NCBI GenBank assembly: GCA_009772935.1
Contig: WOUR01000027.1
Span: 54,593-118,592, forward strand
Direction: 5' to 3'
Length of the DNA stretch: 64,000 nt
DNA from: Rhodospirillaceae bacterium
GTDB taxonomy: Bacteria > Pseudomonadota > Alphaproteobacteria > Reyranellales > Reyranellaceae
Shown here: one piece after another, positions 49,929-58,966 of the stretch
Layout of the letters: the number at the start of each line of letters is the position of its first letter
Numbering within the stretch: position 1 is the stretch's first letter
Program-made: the position numbers and the translations under genes
The notes under the pieces: generated by a model
Seen by the model: the letters and a program-made list of their open reading frames with translations, nothing else
What the model was told of the DNA's origin: nothing
The model's database searches: none

Positions 49929-50038
49929 CCTCATCCTGAGGAGCGGCCGCAGGCCGCGTCTCGAAGGATCGGCAACAGGCGCGGTGCTCGTGCCCATGCT
50001 TCGAGACGCGTCCCGATGGGACGCTCCTCAGCATGAGG
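49929..50038. repeat. Dispersed palindromic repeat (REP-like)
   Basis: The outer arms 49929-49945 and 50022-50038 are reverse complements with one mismatch, and inner arms carrying the GCGTCTCGAAG motif also pair, so the whole can fold into a large hairpin. Similar elements are spread through alphaproteobacterial genomes. It fills the gap between the SDR and MFS genes. Confidence 0.75.
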
Positions 50039-50073
50039 TCGGTTGTGGTGATTCTATCGGACGCTGAAAGACT

Positions 50074-51363
50074 CTAGCCCCTCAGGGCCGCCTGCCGGGC
50101 GCGCAGCTCGTCGCTGGGGCGGATGTCGCGGGAGCGGCCGTAGACGGTGACCGCGACCAGCAGCACCACCACCATGAAGCCGAACAGGGTGCGGTAGGCG
50201 TCCTCGGAGCGGGCGCCGTCGGGCAGGGGGGCGAAGGCGCCGACAATGACGCCGGACAGGCTCTGCATGCAGGCGACGCCCAGCATCACGCTGGTGTTCA
50301 TGGCGGCGATGCCGCGCCCGATCAGCCGGTCGGGGAAGATGCCGCGGCCATGGGTCATCACCATGGTGCTGGAGGCGCTCAGGAAGCCGATGCCGACGAT
50401 GGCGCCCACGGCGACCCAGAGCGGCGCCCTGGCCCAGAAGGCGAGCGTCGCCAGGATCGCGGCGATCAGCAGGGTGCCGGCGATGGCGATGCGCTTGCGG
50501 GTGTCGAACACGCGGTCGAGCGGGCTGATGGTCAGCATGCCGATCTGGTAGGCGATCACCGCGACCAGCAGCACGTTGCCGGATTCGACGCGGCTCAGCC
50601 CATGGACTTCGCGCAGGAACGGTCCGCCCCACAGCCCCTGCACGGTGAAGGTGCAGGCGTAATTGCAGAAGTTGAGCGCGAGGATGAACTTGAGCTGCGG
50701 GTTCTTCAGCACCTCGCCCAGCCCCTGCATCATCTCGGCCGCCGTCTCGGGCTTGCGATCGAGGAAGGGATGGCCGGGCGGTGCGTCGCGCACGATCACC
50801 CAGACGCCGAGCGCTGCCAGCGCAGTAAAGACGACCATCAGCCCGAACACACCGCGCCAGCCGATCATCTCGGTGCCCCAGGCGAGCGGCGTGGTGGCGA
50901 GCAGGTTGCCCAGCAACCCGACCGACAGCACGACACCGGCCAGTGTGGCGAAGCGGTCGGGCGGGAACCAGCGCGAGATCACCACCATGCTGCCGATCAG
51001 CATCACGCCGAAGCCCGCTCCCATGAGCGCCCGGCCCGCGAGCAGCTGCGGCCAGGCCGGCGCCAGGGTGAACAGGGCGGCGCCGATCACGGCGACCACC
51101 AGCATGCCGGTCACGGTGCGACGCGGCCCGTAGCGGTCGAACAGGAAGCCACACGGGATCTGCATCGCCGAGAAGCCGAAGAAGAAAGCGCCGGTGAGGG
51201 CGCCCAGCGCCTCCGGCCCGATGCCGAGGTCGCGCATCAGGTCGAGCCCGATCGTGACGTTGGCCGCGCGGAAGAAGTGGCTCGCGACATAGGCGGTCGC
51301 CAGGGTCGCCACGATGATGACGGCCTGCCGCCGGATGCCCCTGCTCATGCCGGGCGACGTCAC
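50074..51363 (-). CDS. MFS transporter (12 TM)
   Basis: A 429-aa major facilitator. Twelve hydrophobic segments are recognisable, with the GFLFDRYGPRRTVTG loop after TM2 (the MFS DRxGRR-type motif) and a long central loop (PPGHPFLDRKPETAAEMM). The start GTG 51363 has AGAGGA eight bases upstream (minus strand), better placed than ATG 51348. Substrate unknown; the VASHFFRAANVTIGLDLMRDLG opening is split here only as pattern and resembles the ACS/OPA or nitrate-type transporters. It is divergent from the DHA2-type exporter, with 195 bp between the starts. Confidence 0.87.
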   Translation of the reverse strand: MTSPGMSRGIRRQAVIIVATLATAYVASHFFRAANVTIGLDLMRDLGIGPEALGALTGAFFFGFSAMQIPCGFLFDRYGPRRTVTGMLVVAVIGAALFTLAPAWPQLLAGRALMGAGFGVMLIGSMVVISRWFPPDRFATLAGVVLSVGLLGNLLATTPLAWGTEMIGWRGVFGLMVVFTALAALGVWVIVRDAPPGHPFLDRKPETAAEMMQGLGEVLKNPQLKFILALNFCNYACTFTVQGLWGGPFLREVHGLSRVESGNVLLVAVIAYQIGMLTISPLDRVFDTRKRIAIAGTLLIAAILATLAFWARAPLWVAVGAIVGIGFLSASSTMVMTHGRGIFPDRLIGRGIAAMNTSVMLGVACMQSLSGVIVGAFAPLPDGARSEDAYRTLFGFMVVVLLVAVTVYGRSRDIRPSDELRARQAALRG

Positions 51364-51558
51364 GAAGCGTTTCCTCTTTCCATTCCCGCTTTCTCAGCCG
51401 GTCCAGCCGGTGGCGCGTTGTTTCGTTGACCTAAGTGCTATCGAGAGGGAAGGGGCGCCGCAATCGTCCGGCGCACCATCATTCCGCCCGCCGGATGCGG
51501 TTGCGGCGACACGGCCGCTTCCGTCGGAGCACCCGCGGCGGCTACACACCCAGCGACC

Positions 51559-52992
51559 ATGGCCTCCCTCGAACCGCCTCCGCTGCGCTCCCTCGAACGA
51601 CTGGCCATACACCCGGCGTTGATCGTCGGCGTCACTTGCGCCGGCGCGTTCATCGGGCAGCTCGACGCCAGCATCGTGCAGCTGGCCCTGCCGCGGCTCG
51701 CGGAGGCGTTCGACGTCCGCGTCGACGCGGTGCGCTGGGTCGCCATCGCCTATCTGCTGGCCTTCGCCGCAAGCCTCGCCGTTTCGGGCCGCGTGTCGGA
51801 GATGATGGGGCGCAAGCTGCCCTATCTCCTTGGGTTCGCATTGTTCACCGTCGCTTCGCTGCTCTGCGGCTGGGCGGAGACGCTTGAGCAACTCGTGGCG
51901 CTGCGGGCGCTGCAGGGTGTGGGCGGTGGGCTGTTGGGCGCCAACAGCATGACGATCCTGGTGACCGCGGTGCCCCAGGAGAAGCGCCCGCACGCCATCG
52001 GCTGGTTCACCACGGCGCAGGCGGTGGGCGTCAGCACCGGTCCGATCGTCGGCGGTTTCCTGCTCGAACTGCTGGGCTGGCGCTGGATCTTCTGGGCGGC
52101 GGTGCCCTTCGGCGTGCTGGCTTTCGTGATGGGCTGGCTGGTCCTGCCGCGCTCGCGCGACGAGGACGTGAAGCGGGACGAGACCTTCGATCTCGCGGGC
52201 GCGGTGTTGCTGGTGCCGGCGGTGGGGTTGGGCGTGCTGGCGCTCACACAGGTTTCCGTCTGGCCGCTCGCGTCGCCGTCGATGCTGGCCTGTGCCGCCG
52301 CGTCGGTCCTGTTCCTCGTGCTGTTCCTGCGGCGCGAGAGGAAGACGCGCTGGCCGGTCGTCGATATCGAGCTGTTCCGCTCGCGCGACTTCTCGGCGGG
52401 CTTCGTCGGCGTGGTGATGGGCTATGCGCTGCTGTACGGCATGCTGTTCCTGATGTCCTTCGCCTTCGTGAAGGGGCTCGACAACAGGGCGCATGTGGCA
52501 GGGCTGAAGCTCGCCACCATTCCCATCCTGCTGGGGCTGGTCGCGCCTCTCGCGGCTCGGCTCGGCGGGCGCTTCGGGGCGCGGCGGGTCGGCATCGCCG
52601 GCATGGCGCTGTGCCTGGCCGCGATCCTCGCGCTCGTCGCCATCGCCTTCGGGCCCGATCGGCTGCTGGTGCGTCTCGCCGCGCTCGCTGTGTTCGGCGC
52701 CGGCCTCGGCCTGTTCCTGGCGCCCAACAGCCACGCGACCATCGATGCCGCGCCCAAGGGCCACGCCTCGTCGGCCGGCGGTCTGGTCAATCTCGGCCGG
52801 GTGCTGGGGAGCTGCATCGGCGTGTCGGCGGCGTCCTCGACATTGTCCTGGCGCCTCGGCCTCTCCGGCAGCGCCGACTTGATGGGACCGGCCTTCGTCG
52901 AGGCGGTCGCCGGGAGCCTGTTCGTCCTGGCGGCCTTCGCGCTCGTGGCGATCACGGCGTCGCTGATGGCGCGCAAGCTGCCTGCGGCTTGA
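51559..52992 (+). CDS. DHA2-type (EmrB/QacA) drug efflux MFS transporter
   Basis: A 477-aa exporter with about 14 hydrophobic segments. GQLDASIVQLALPRLAEAF matches the EmrB/QacA D1 motif (LD.TIVN.ALP), SGRVSEMMGRKLPYLLG is motif A, and LVALRALQGVGGGLLG is motif B. Motif C of exporters lies in GVSTGPIVGGFLLELLGWR. The substrate cannot be assigned. It lies 118 bp upstream of an RND adaptor/pump pair, so this is a two-system efflux locus; there is no EmrA-like partner directly adjacent. No strong ribosome site before ATG 51559. Confidence 0.88.
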   Translation: MASLEPPPLRSLERLAIHPALIVGVTCAGAFIGQLDASIVQLALPRLAEAFDVRVDAVRWVAIAYLLAFAASLAVSGRVSEMMGRKLPYLLGFALFTVASLLCGWAETLEQLVALRALQGVGGGLLGANSMTILVTAVPQEKRPHAIGWFTTAQAVGVSTGPIVGGFLLELLGWRWIFWAAVPFGVLAFVMGWLVLPRSRDEDVKRDETFDLAGAVLLVPAVGLGVLALTQVSVWPLASPSMLACAAASVLFLVLFLRRERKTRWPVVDIELFRSRDFSAGFVGVVMGYALLYGMLFLMSFAFVKGLDNRAHVAGLKLATIPILLGLVAPLAARLGGRFGARRVGIAGMALCLAAILALVAIAFGPDRLLVRLAALAVFGAGLGLFLAPNSHATIDAAPKGHASSAGGLVNLGRVLGSCIGVSAASSTLSWRLGLSGSADLMGPAFVEAVAGSLFVLAAFALVAITASLMARKLPAA

Positions 52993-53000
52993 TCTGCTTC

Positions 53001-53032
53001 GTTGCAAAAGGTTATTGAATAAAACATGCAAC
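53001..53032. promoter_or_regulatory. AT-rich palindrome upstream of the RND pump
   Basis: GTTGCA (53001-53006) and TGCAAC (53027-53032) form an inverted repeat across a 20-bp AT-rich spacer, 79 bp before the RND adaptor. This might be a regulator site or promoter; no regulator gene lies beside it, so its use is only inferred. Confidence 0.35.
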
Positions 53033-53110
53033 TAATCCCGCTCGGACGGTATGCTCGGCGGCGCGCGGAAGTCCGTTGAACGAGGCTTCGCCAGGAACTG
53101 GAGTTGAGAG

Positions 53111-54268
53111 ATGAGATTCGGGCCGCATGGTGTTGGACACCTCTCCCTCGGCCTGCGGCGCCTGGCGCCCGGTCTCCTGCTCGCGATCGCTTTCGCCTTT
53201 GCCGTAGAGGCCCAGACCAAGGCCGCGGACAACGCGCCGCCGGTCGTGCTGGTGCGGCCGGTCGAGGTGCGGACGCTGGCGCCGCAATCCGAATATGTCG
53301 GCCGGCTCGCCGTATTCGACAAGGTCGAGCTGCGGGCGCGGGTCAAGGGCGTGCTGGGCAAGCGGGAGTTCGCCGACGGCACCAAGGTGACCGAGGGCCA
53401 GCTCCTGTTCACCATCGATCCCACGCCCTACCGCATCGCCGTGAACCAGAAGAGGGCACTGCGCGACGGGGCGCAGGCCACGCTGATCAATGCCGACGCG
53501 CAGCTGAAGCGCGCGGCCGACTTGCTGCGCACCAACAACGTCTCGCAGGTCTCCTACGATCAGCGGCTGGCCGAGCAGCTGCAGGCCAAGGCCGCCCTCG
53601 ACGATGCCGAGGCGCAGCTCGAGGACGCCGAGCTGCAGCTCTCCTACACGAAGATCACGGCGCCGATCGCCGGCCTGATCGGGCGCGCCAGCGTGGCGCC
53701 CGGCAACCTCGTCGGTCCGGAATCGGGCGTACTCGCCACCATCGTGAACGAGCGCCAGATCCGCGCCCTGTTCTCGGTCCCGCAGGCCGACCTGCTGAAC
53801 GTGCGCCGCGACCTGCGCACGGGCGAGGCGCTGGCCGTGCGGCTGCGCCTGGCCGACGGCAAGCTCTACTCCGAGAAGGGCAAGGTCGATTTCATCGACG
53901 TGGCGGTCGATCCCACCACCGACGGCCAGATGGCGCGCGCGGTGTTCGAGAATGCCGACGAGCTGCTGACCGACGGCCAGACGGTGCGGGTGATCGTCGA
54001 GGGAAACGAACCCGCCAAGGTGATGGTGGTGCCGCAGGCCGCGATGGCCATCGACCAGACCGGCCGCTACGTCTACGTGGTCGACGGCAAGGGCGTCGTC
54101 GAGCAGCGCCGCATCACCGTCGACTTCGTGCGCGACGGCATGATCGCGGTGGCGAGCGGCCTCAAGGACGGCGACCGGGTCATCGTGCAGGGCCAGCAGC
54201 GGGTGCGCGCCGGCATGACGGTCGAGGCGCAGGCCGCGCCGGCCGCCGCCGGCCAGCCGAAGCGCTGA
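53111..54268 (+). CDS. RND efflux periplasmic adaptor (MFP)
   Basis: A 385-aa membrane-fusion protein. An N-terminal signal/anchor (APGLLLAIAFAFAVEAQ) is followed by the HlyD/AcrA-type core: barrel-sandwich (YVGRLAVFDKVELRARVKG), a coiled-coil hairpin (QKRALRDGAQATLINADAQ to LAEQLQAKAALDDAEAQL), the lipoyl and beta-barrel region (APIAGLIGRASVAPGNLVG) and a membrane-proximal end (VVPQAAMAIDQTGRYVYVV). It links the RND pump to an outer-membrane channel of the TolC type, which must be encoded elsewhere. The pump gene begins 5 bp after its stop. Confidence 0.93.
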   Translation: MRFGPHGVGHLSLGLRRLAPGLLLAIAFAFAVEAQTKAADNAPPVVLVRPVEVRTLAPQSEYVGRLAVFDKVELRARVKGVLGKREFADGTKVTEGQLLFTIDPTPYRIAVNQKRALRDGAQATLINADAQLKRAADLLRTNNVSQVSYDQRLAEQLQAKAALDDAEAQLEDAELQLSYTKITAPIAGLIGRASVAPGNLVGPESGVLATIVNERQIRALFSVPQADLLNVRRDLRTGEALAVRLRLADGKLYSEKGKVDFIDVAVDPTTDGQMARAVFENADELLTDGQTVRVIVEGNEPAKVMVVPQAAMAIDQTGRYVYVVDGKGVVEQRRITVDFVRDGMIAVASGLKDGDRVIVQGQQRVRAGMTVEAQAAPAAAGQPKR

Positions 54269-54272
54269 TCCC

Positions 54273-57200
54273 ATGGGCATCGCCGCCGTCTTCATCCGCC
54301 GTCCGCGGCTCGCCTTCGTCGTCTCCGCGATCATGGTCATCGCAGGGCTTCTGGCGCTGCGCAGCCTGCCGATCGCGCAATTCCCCAACATCGTGCCGCC
54401 GGAAGTCACCGTCACGACCAGCTATCCCGGCGCCTCGGCGCAGGTGGTCGAGGAGAGCGTGGCGCAGATCATCGAGCGCAACGTCAACGGCGTCGAGAAC
54501 TCGATCGCGATGAAGTCGACCTCGGGCAGCGACGGCAGCTACAGCCTCAGCGTCTATTTCAAGGTGGGCTCGAACCCGCAGGACCATACGGTCAACGTCA
54601 ACAACCGCATCAACCGCGCCATGCCGCAGCTGCCCGACGAGGTGCAGCGCAACGGCGTGCTGGTGAAGAAGCAGTCCTCGGCGCTGCTGCAGGTGGTCGC
54701 CGTCTATTCGCCCAAGGGCACGCGCGACGCGCTGTTCCTGTCGAACTTCGCCACCATCAACGTGCTCGACGCCATGCAGCGGGTGCCGGGCGTCGGCTCG
54801 GCCGGCCTGTTCGGCGGGCTCGACTATGCCATGCGCGTGTGGCTCGACCTCGACCGCATGTCGAGCCTCGGCGTCACCTCGCAGGACGTGGTGAAGGCGA
54901 TCGAGGCCAAGAACATGCAGGCCGCCGTCGGCCGGGTCGGCGCCGCGCCGCTGCTCGACGGCGTCGACTTCCAGCTCAACATCACGGCCAAGGGCCGGCT
55001 GACCTCGGCCGAGGAGTTCGGCAACATCACGGTGCGTGCCAACCCCGACGGCGCGCTGCTGCGCATCCGCGACATCGGCCGGGTCGAGCTGGGCTCGGCC
55101 AATGCCGACGTCACGACGCGCTACAACGGCAAGCCGGCGGCCGGCATCAACGTCTACCAGCTCGCCGGCGCCAACGCGCTCGAGACCGCCGAGGGCGTGC
55201 GCCAGGTGCTGAAGGATCTCCAGGACCGGCTGCCCGAGGATGTCGCCTTCGAGGTGATGTACGACACGACGGTGTTCGTCGAGGCGACGATCCACAGCGT
55301 GGTGAAGACGCTGATCGAGGCCTTCGTGCTGGTGGCCATCGTGGTCTTCCTGTTCCTGGGCAGCGTCCGCGCGACGCTGATCCCCATCGTCGCCGTGCCG
55401 GTGGCGCTGATCGGCACCTTCGCGGTGATGCAGATGATGGGCTTCTCGCTCAACACCGTGTCCCTGCTGGCGCTGGTGCTGGCCATCGGCATCGTGGTCG
55501 ACGACGCCATCGTCGTGGTCGAGGCGGTCGAGCACACCTTGGAGAAGGAGCCGCACCTCACGCCGGCCGAGGCCACCGAGAAGGCGATGGCCGAGGTCAC
55601 CGGGCCGATCATCGCCATCACCCTGGTGCTGCTCTCGGTCTTCATCCCGACGGCCTTCATGCCGGGCATCGCCGGCAAGCTCTACCAGCAGTTCGCGCTC
55701 ACCATCTCGGTCGCCATGGTGATCTCGGCGATCAACGCGCTGTCGCTTTCGCCCGCGCTGTGCGCCCTGCTGCTCACCCGTCGCGGCGCGCCGCGCGGCC
55801 TGATGGCCCGCCTCCAGCGCGGTATCGACGCCACGCGCAATGGCTATCTCCGGCTCGCGGGGCCGCTGATCCGGCGCAGCGTGCTGGCGGTCGGCCTGGT
55901 CGCCCTGTTTGCGCTCGCGACGGGCGGGCTGCTGAAGGTCGTGCCCACCGGCTTCCTGCCCGAGGAGGACCAGTCCTCCTTCATGGCCGAGATCCAGCTT
56001 CCCGACGCCGCCTCGACCAGCCGCACCCTGGGGGCGGTGACCGAGGTCGAGGCCATGCTGACGGGCCAGCCGTGGCTGCAGAACTTCTTCACCGTGAGCG
56101 GCACCAGCCTGCTCGACGGGCTGAACCTGCCCAACCGCGCCATGATGATCGTGTCGCTTAAGCCCTATGCCGAGCGGCCCGGTCGCGAGATGTCGGCCTT
56201 CGCGGTGCTGGAGCGTCTCAACAAGGCGTTCCAGCGCGTCGCCGCGGCCAACATCTATGCCTTCAACCCGCCGCCGATCGCGGGGCTGGGCAACTCCGCG
56301 GGCTTCGAGTTCGAGGTCCAGAGCCTGACCGGCGCCCCGCCGGAGGAGATCGTGGCGGTGGCGCGCGGCGTGATCAACGCGGCGCAGAGCGCGCCTGAAC
56401 TGGCCGGCGTCTTCACCACCTACAGCGCCTCGACGCCGCAGATCCGGCTTGAGCTCGACCGCGACCGCGCCGAGACGCTGGGCGTCGCCATCCCCGACAT
56501 CTTCGCCGCGTTGCAGACCGCGATGGGCAGCCGCAACGTCAACAACTTCAACATGTTCGGCCGCACCTGGACGGTGCGCGTGCAGGCAGACGCCGCCGAC
56601 CGCCGCACCGTCGAGGACGTGAACCGCGTGCGCGTGCGCTCGTCGAGCGGCACGCTGGTCCCGCTGCAGGCGATGGCGACGCTGGAACTCACCACCGCGC
56701 CCGCCACCATCAACCGCTACAACAACCTGCGCTCGGTGACGCTGAACGGCGCGCCGGCCGCGGGCTATTCCTCGGGCGAGGCGATCGCGGCGATGGAGCG
56801 CGTGGCGCGCGCCAGCCTGCCGGCGGGCTACGGCTTCCAGTGGGCAGGCACGGCGAAGCAGGAGAAGGAGGCGGGCAGCCAGACCGGCTTCGTCCTCGCG
56901 CTCGCGGTCCTCTTCGCCTATCTGTTCCTGGTCGGCCTCTACGAGAGCCTGGCGCTGCCGGTGGCGGCGCTGCTGTCGGTGATCGTGGGTCTGTTCGGCG
57001 CGCTGGCCGCGCTGTGGCTGACCGGCCTCGCCAACAACATCTACGCCCAGATCGGTATCGTCGTGCTGATCGCGCTGGCGGCCAAGAACGCCATCCTGGT
57101 GATCGAGGTGGCGATGCACGAGCGGGCGGGCGGCAGCGATCCGGTGACGGCCGCCACCTCGGCCGCCGGGCAACGGTTCCGCGCGGTGATGATGACCTCC

Positions 57201-57419
57201 TTCGCCTTCATCCTCGGACTGGTGCCGCTGGTGATCGCCTCGGGCGCCGGGGCCGCGACCCAGCGCGCGGTCGGCACCGCCGTGTTCGGCGGCATGCTGG
57301 CCGCCTCCTGCCTCGGCATCTTCGTGATCCCGGGCCTCTACGTCGCCTTCGAGAAGATGCGTCGCGCGGTGCCCGATCTGCTGCGCAAGCCGTTCTCCCG
57401 TGCCAGGCGGCCGGGCTGA
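54273..57419 (+). CDS. RND (HAE1) multidrug efflux inner-membrane pump
   Basis: A 1048-aa AcrB/MexB-like trimeric proton antiporter, of the usual length. The proton-relay aspartates are in IGIVVDDAIVVVEAVEHTL (TM4) and the TM10 lysine region is in IALAAKNAILVIEVAMHE. Pore domain segments include SYPGASAQVVEESVAQIIE and IAAMERVARASLP. It is co-transcribed with the upstream adaptor and lacks an adjacent outer-membrane gene. Substrates are unknown but HAE1 family members export hydrophobic drugs. It ends 2 bp from the convergent phospholipase gene. Confidence 0.95.
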   Translation: MGIAAVFIRRPRLAFVVSAIMVIAGLLALRSLPIAQFPNIVPPEVTVTTSYPGASAQVVEESVAQIIERNVNGVENSIAMKSTSGSDGSYSLSVYFKVGSNPQDHTVNVNNRINRAMPQLPDEVQRNGVLVKKQSSALLQVVAVYSPKGTRDALFLSNFATINVLDAMQRVPGVGSAGLFGGLDYAMRVWLDLDRMSSLGVTSQDVVKAIEAKNMQAAVGRVGAAPLLDGVDFQLNITAKGRLTSAEEFGNITVRANPDGALLRIRDIGRVELGSANADVTTRYNGKPAAGINVYQLAGANALETAEGVRQVLKDLQDRLPEDVAFEVMYDTTVFVEATIHSVVKTLIEAFVLVAIVVFLFLGSVRATLIPIVAVPVALIGTFAVMQMMGFSLNTVSLLALVLAIGIVVDDAIVVVEAVEHTLEKEPHLTPAEATEKAMAEVTGPIIAITLVLLSVFIPTAFMPGIAGKLYQQFALTISVAMVISAINALSLSPALCALLLTRRGAPRGLMARLQRGIDATRNGYLRLAGPLIRRSVLAVGLVALFALATGGLLKVVPTGFLPEEDQSSFMAEIQLPDAASTSRTLGAVTEVEAMLTGQPWLQNFFTVSGTSLLDGLNLPNRAMMIVSLKPYAERPGREMSAFAVLERLNKAFQRVAAANIYAFNPPPIAGLGNSAGFEFEVQSLTGAPPEEIVAVARGVINAAQSAPELAGVFTTYSASTPQIRLELDRDRAETLGVAIPDIFAALQTAMGSRNVNNFNMFGRTWTVRVQADAADRRTVEDVNRVRVRSSSGTLVPLQAMATLELTTAPATINRYNNLRSVTLNGAPAAGYSSGEAIAAMERVARASLPAGYGFQWAGTAKQEKEAGSQTGFVLALAVLFAYLFLVGLYESLALPVAALLSVIVGLFGALAALWLTGLANNIYAQIGIVVLIALAAKNAILVIEVAMHERAGGSDPVTAATSAAGQRFRAVMMTSFAFILGLVPLVIASGAGAATQRAVGTAVFGGMLAASCLGIFVIPGLYVAFEKMRRAVPDLLRKPFSRARRPG

Positions 57420-57421
57420 GT

Positions 57422-58930
57422 TCAGCCCGGCATCAGGCGACCCTTGATCCGGCCGGCGCGCGCACGCAGCCGCTGGCGCAGGCCGCGCAGCAGGCCGCCG
57501 TTGGACATCGCCTCGAACACGTCCTCCGGTCCTTCGGGGTCGAGCACCTGGTTGTCGGCCAGCCACTTCTCGACCTCCTCGAGGTCGGGGACCTCGTAGG
57601 GGCGCAGCGAGCGGCCGTCGCCGCGCAGTTCCTCGACGGCGGCGATCATCGAGCCCCTGGCGTCGATCGCGGCGGCGACCTCGTCCGCCGGAACGCCCAG
57701 ATGCTCGGCCAGCAGGCTGTCGCGCAGGGAGCGGATCTCGCCCGCGGCGCCCTCGTTGCCGGGATGGGTGGCGTCGATGGTGACGTCGCATTCCGTGTCG
57801 AGGCGCATCGAGCGGTTGTTCATGTTGGACGAGCCGACATGCAGGACCTCGTCGTCGACGATGGTCATCTTGGCGTGCACGTAGATCGGCTCGCCCTGCG
57901 CGGTGTAGGGGTGATAGATCCGCAGGCGCCGGTGGCTGTCGAGATGGTGCAGCGCCTCGTAGAGGCGGGCGCGCGCCGTATCCATGGCGACCGGCTCCAG
58001 CCAGCCCTGCGAGCTGAAGGGATTGATCAGGACGATCTCCGGCCCGTCGGGTTCCTCGAGCCGGTGCGCGATCGCCTCGGCGATGCGGCGCGACGCGAAA
58101 TACTGGCTCTCGGCATAGATGTAGCGTCGCGCCCGCGCGATCAGCGCGAGGTACGTCGCCTCGATCTCGTGCACCGCGTCCTCGCCGTCACCCTCCGGCC
58201 GCGAGCGGCAGATCGCCACCGCGATGTCGCGGAACTGCACGCCGAGCCCGTCGGGCCAGCAATCGCCGCAGTCGTGGACCGGCGCGAGTTCGGCGCCGCC
58301 GGCCTTCCGCCAGCGATGCCGCGCCAGCTCGCCCAGCGCCGCCGCCACCGGGCCTTCCAGGATGGTGGTGGCGTCGTGCCACGGCGCGTAGGGGCTGCCG
58401 TCGGGGCCGACGCGGCGCGGGTCGTGATCGCGATGCTCCGGCGTGTCCCAGCGATTGCTGGTCATGTCGATGCCGCCGCAGAAGGCCACGCAATCGTCGA
58501 TCACGACGATCTTGTGATGGTGCGAGGCGCCCAGGGTCGCCGCACTGTCGAGCCGTGTGTGGATGCGCCGGTGCGCCATCCAGCGCATCAGCGTGAAGAT
58601 CGTAGTGCCGCGGAACAGGGTCCGCACCGCGCCGATGTTCCAGCGCAGCAGGAACACTTCCAGCTCGGGATTGCGCTTCACCAGCCACAGCACGAACTCG
58701 CCCAGCGTGCGCGGCTCGCCCGGCAGCCGCTCGTCGCTGAGCTCGATGCGGGCGTCGAAGTCCCAGCCGATCAGCATGATGCGCTTGCGGGCCTTCAGCA
58801 TCGCCCTGCGGCCGACCTCGAAATAGGCCTTGGCGTCGACGATCAGCCCGGCCCGGGTCGCCTTCTCGCGCCGCCAGAACTGGGCTGTGACGGTGCCGTC
58901 CAGCGCTTCCCTCCGGTCACTGTCGCGCAT
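57422..58930 (-). CDS. Phospholipase D-family protein
   Basis: A 502-aa soluble phospholipase D-like enzyme. Two HxK(x)4D motifs are present: SHHHKIVVIDDCVAFCGG and YVHAKMTIVDDEVLHVGSS, the latter followed by MNNRSMRLDTE. It resembles the PLD half of the 41248-43437 protein over the whole catalytic region but lacks the VTT membrane domain, so the two are likely paralogues. Phosphatidyl transfer or phospholipid hydrolysis is the expected chemistry. Start ATG 58930 is reasonable. It is convergent with the RND pump (2-bp gap) and downstream of the barrel protein on the same strand (36-bp gap). Confidence 0.9.
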   Translation of the reverse strand: MRDSDRREALDGTVTAQFWRREKATRAGLIVDAKAYFEVGRRAMLKARKRIMLIGWDFDARIELSDERLPGEPRTLGEFVLWLVKRNPELEVFLLRWNIGAVRTLFRGTTIFTLMRWMAHRRIHTRLDSAATLGASHHHKIVVIDDCVAFCGGIDMTSNRWDTPEHRDHDPRRVGPDGSPYAPWHDATTILEGPVAAALGELARHRWRKAGGAELAPVHDCGDCWPDGLGVQFRDIAVAICRSRPEGDGEDAVHEIEATYLALIARARRYIYAESQYFASRRIAEAIAHRLEEPDGPEIVLINPFSSQGWLEPVAMDTARARLYEALHHLDSHRRLRIYHPYTAQGEPIYVHAKMTIVDDEVLHVGSSNMNNRSMRLDTECDVTIDATHPGNEGAAGEIRSLRDSLLAEHLGVPADEVAAAIDARGSMIAAVEELRGDGRSLRPYEVPDLEEVEKWLADNQVLDPEGPEDVFEAMSNGGLLRGLRQRLRARAGRIKGRLMPG

Positions 58931-58966
58931 GGGGCAGCCCCCTGTGGGAGGACGGAGCGGGCGGGA

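Noticed and set aside
54180..57791. 1203-aa antisense open frame over the RND pump
   Set aside because: Low-complexity His/Arg/Gly-rich shadow of a strongly conserved pump gene.
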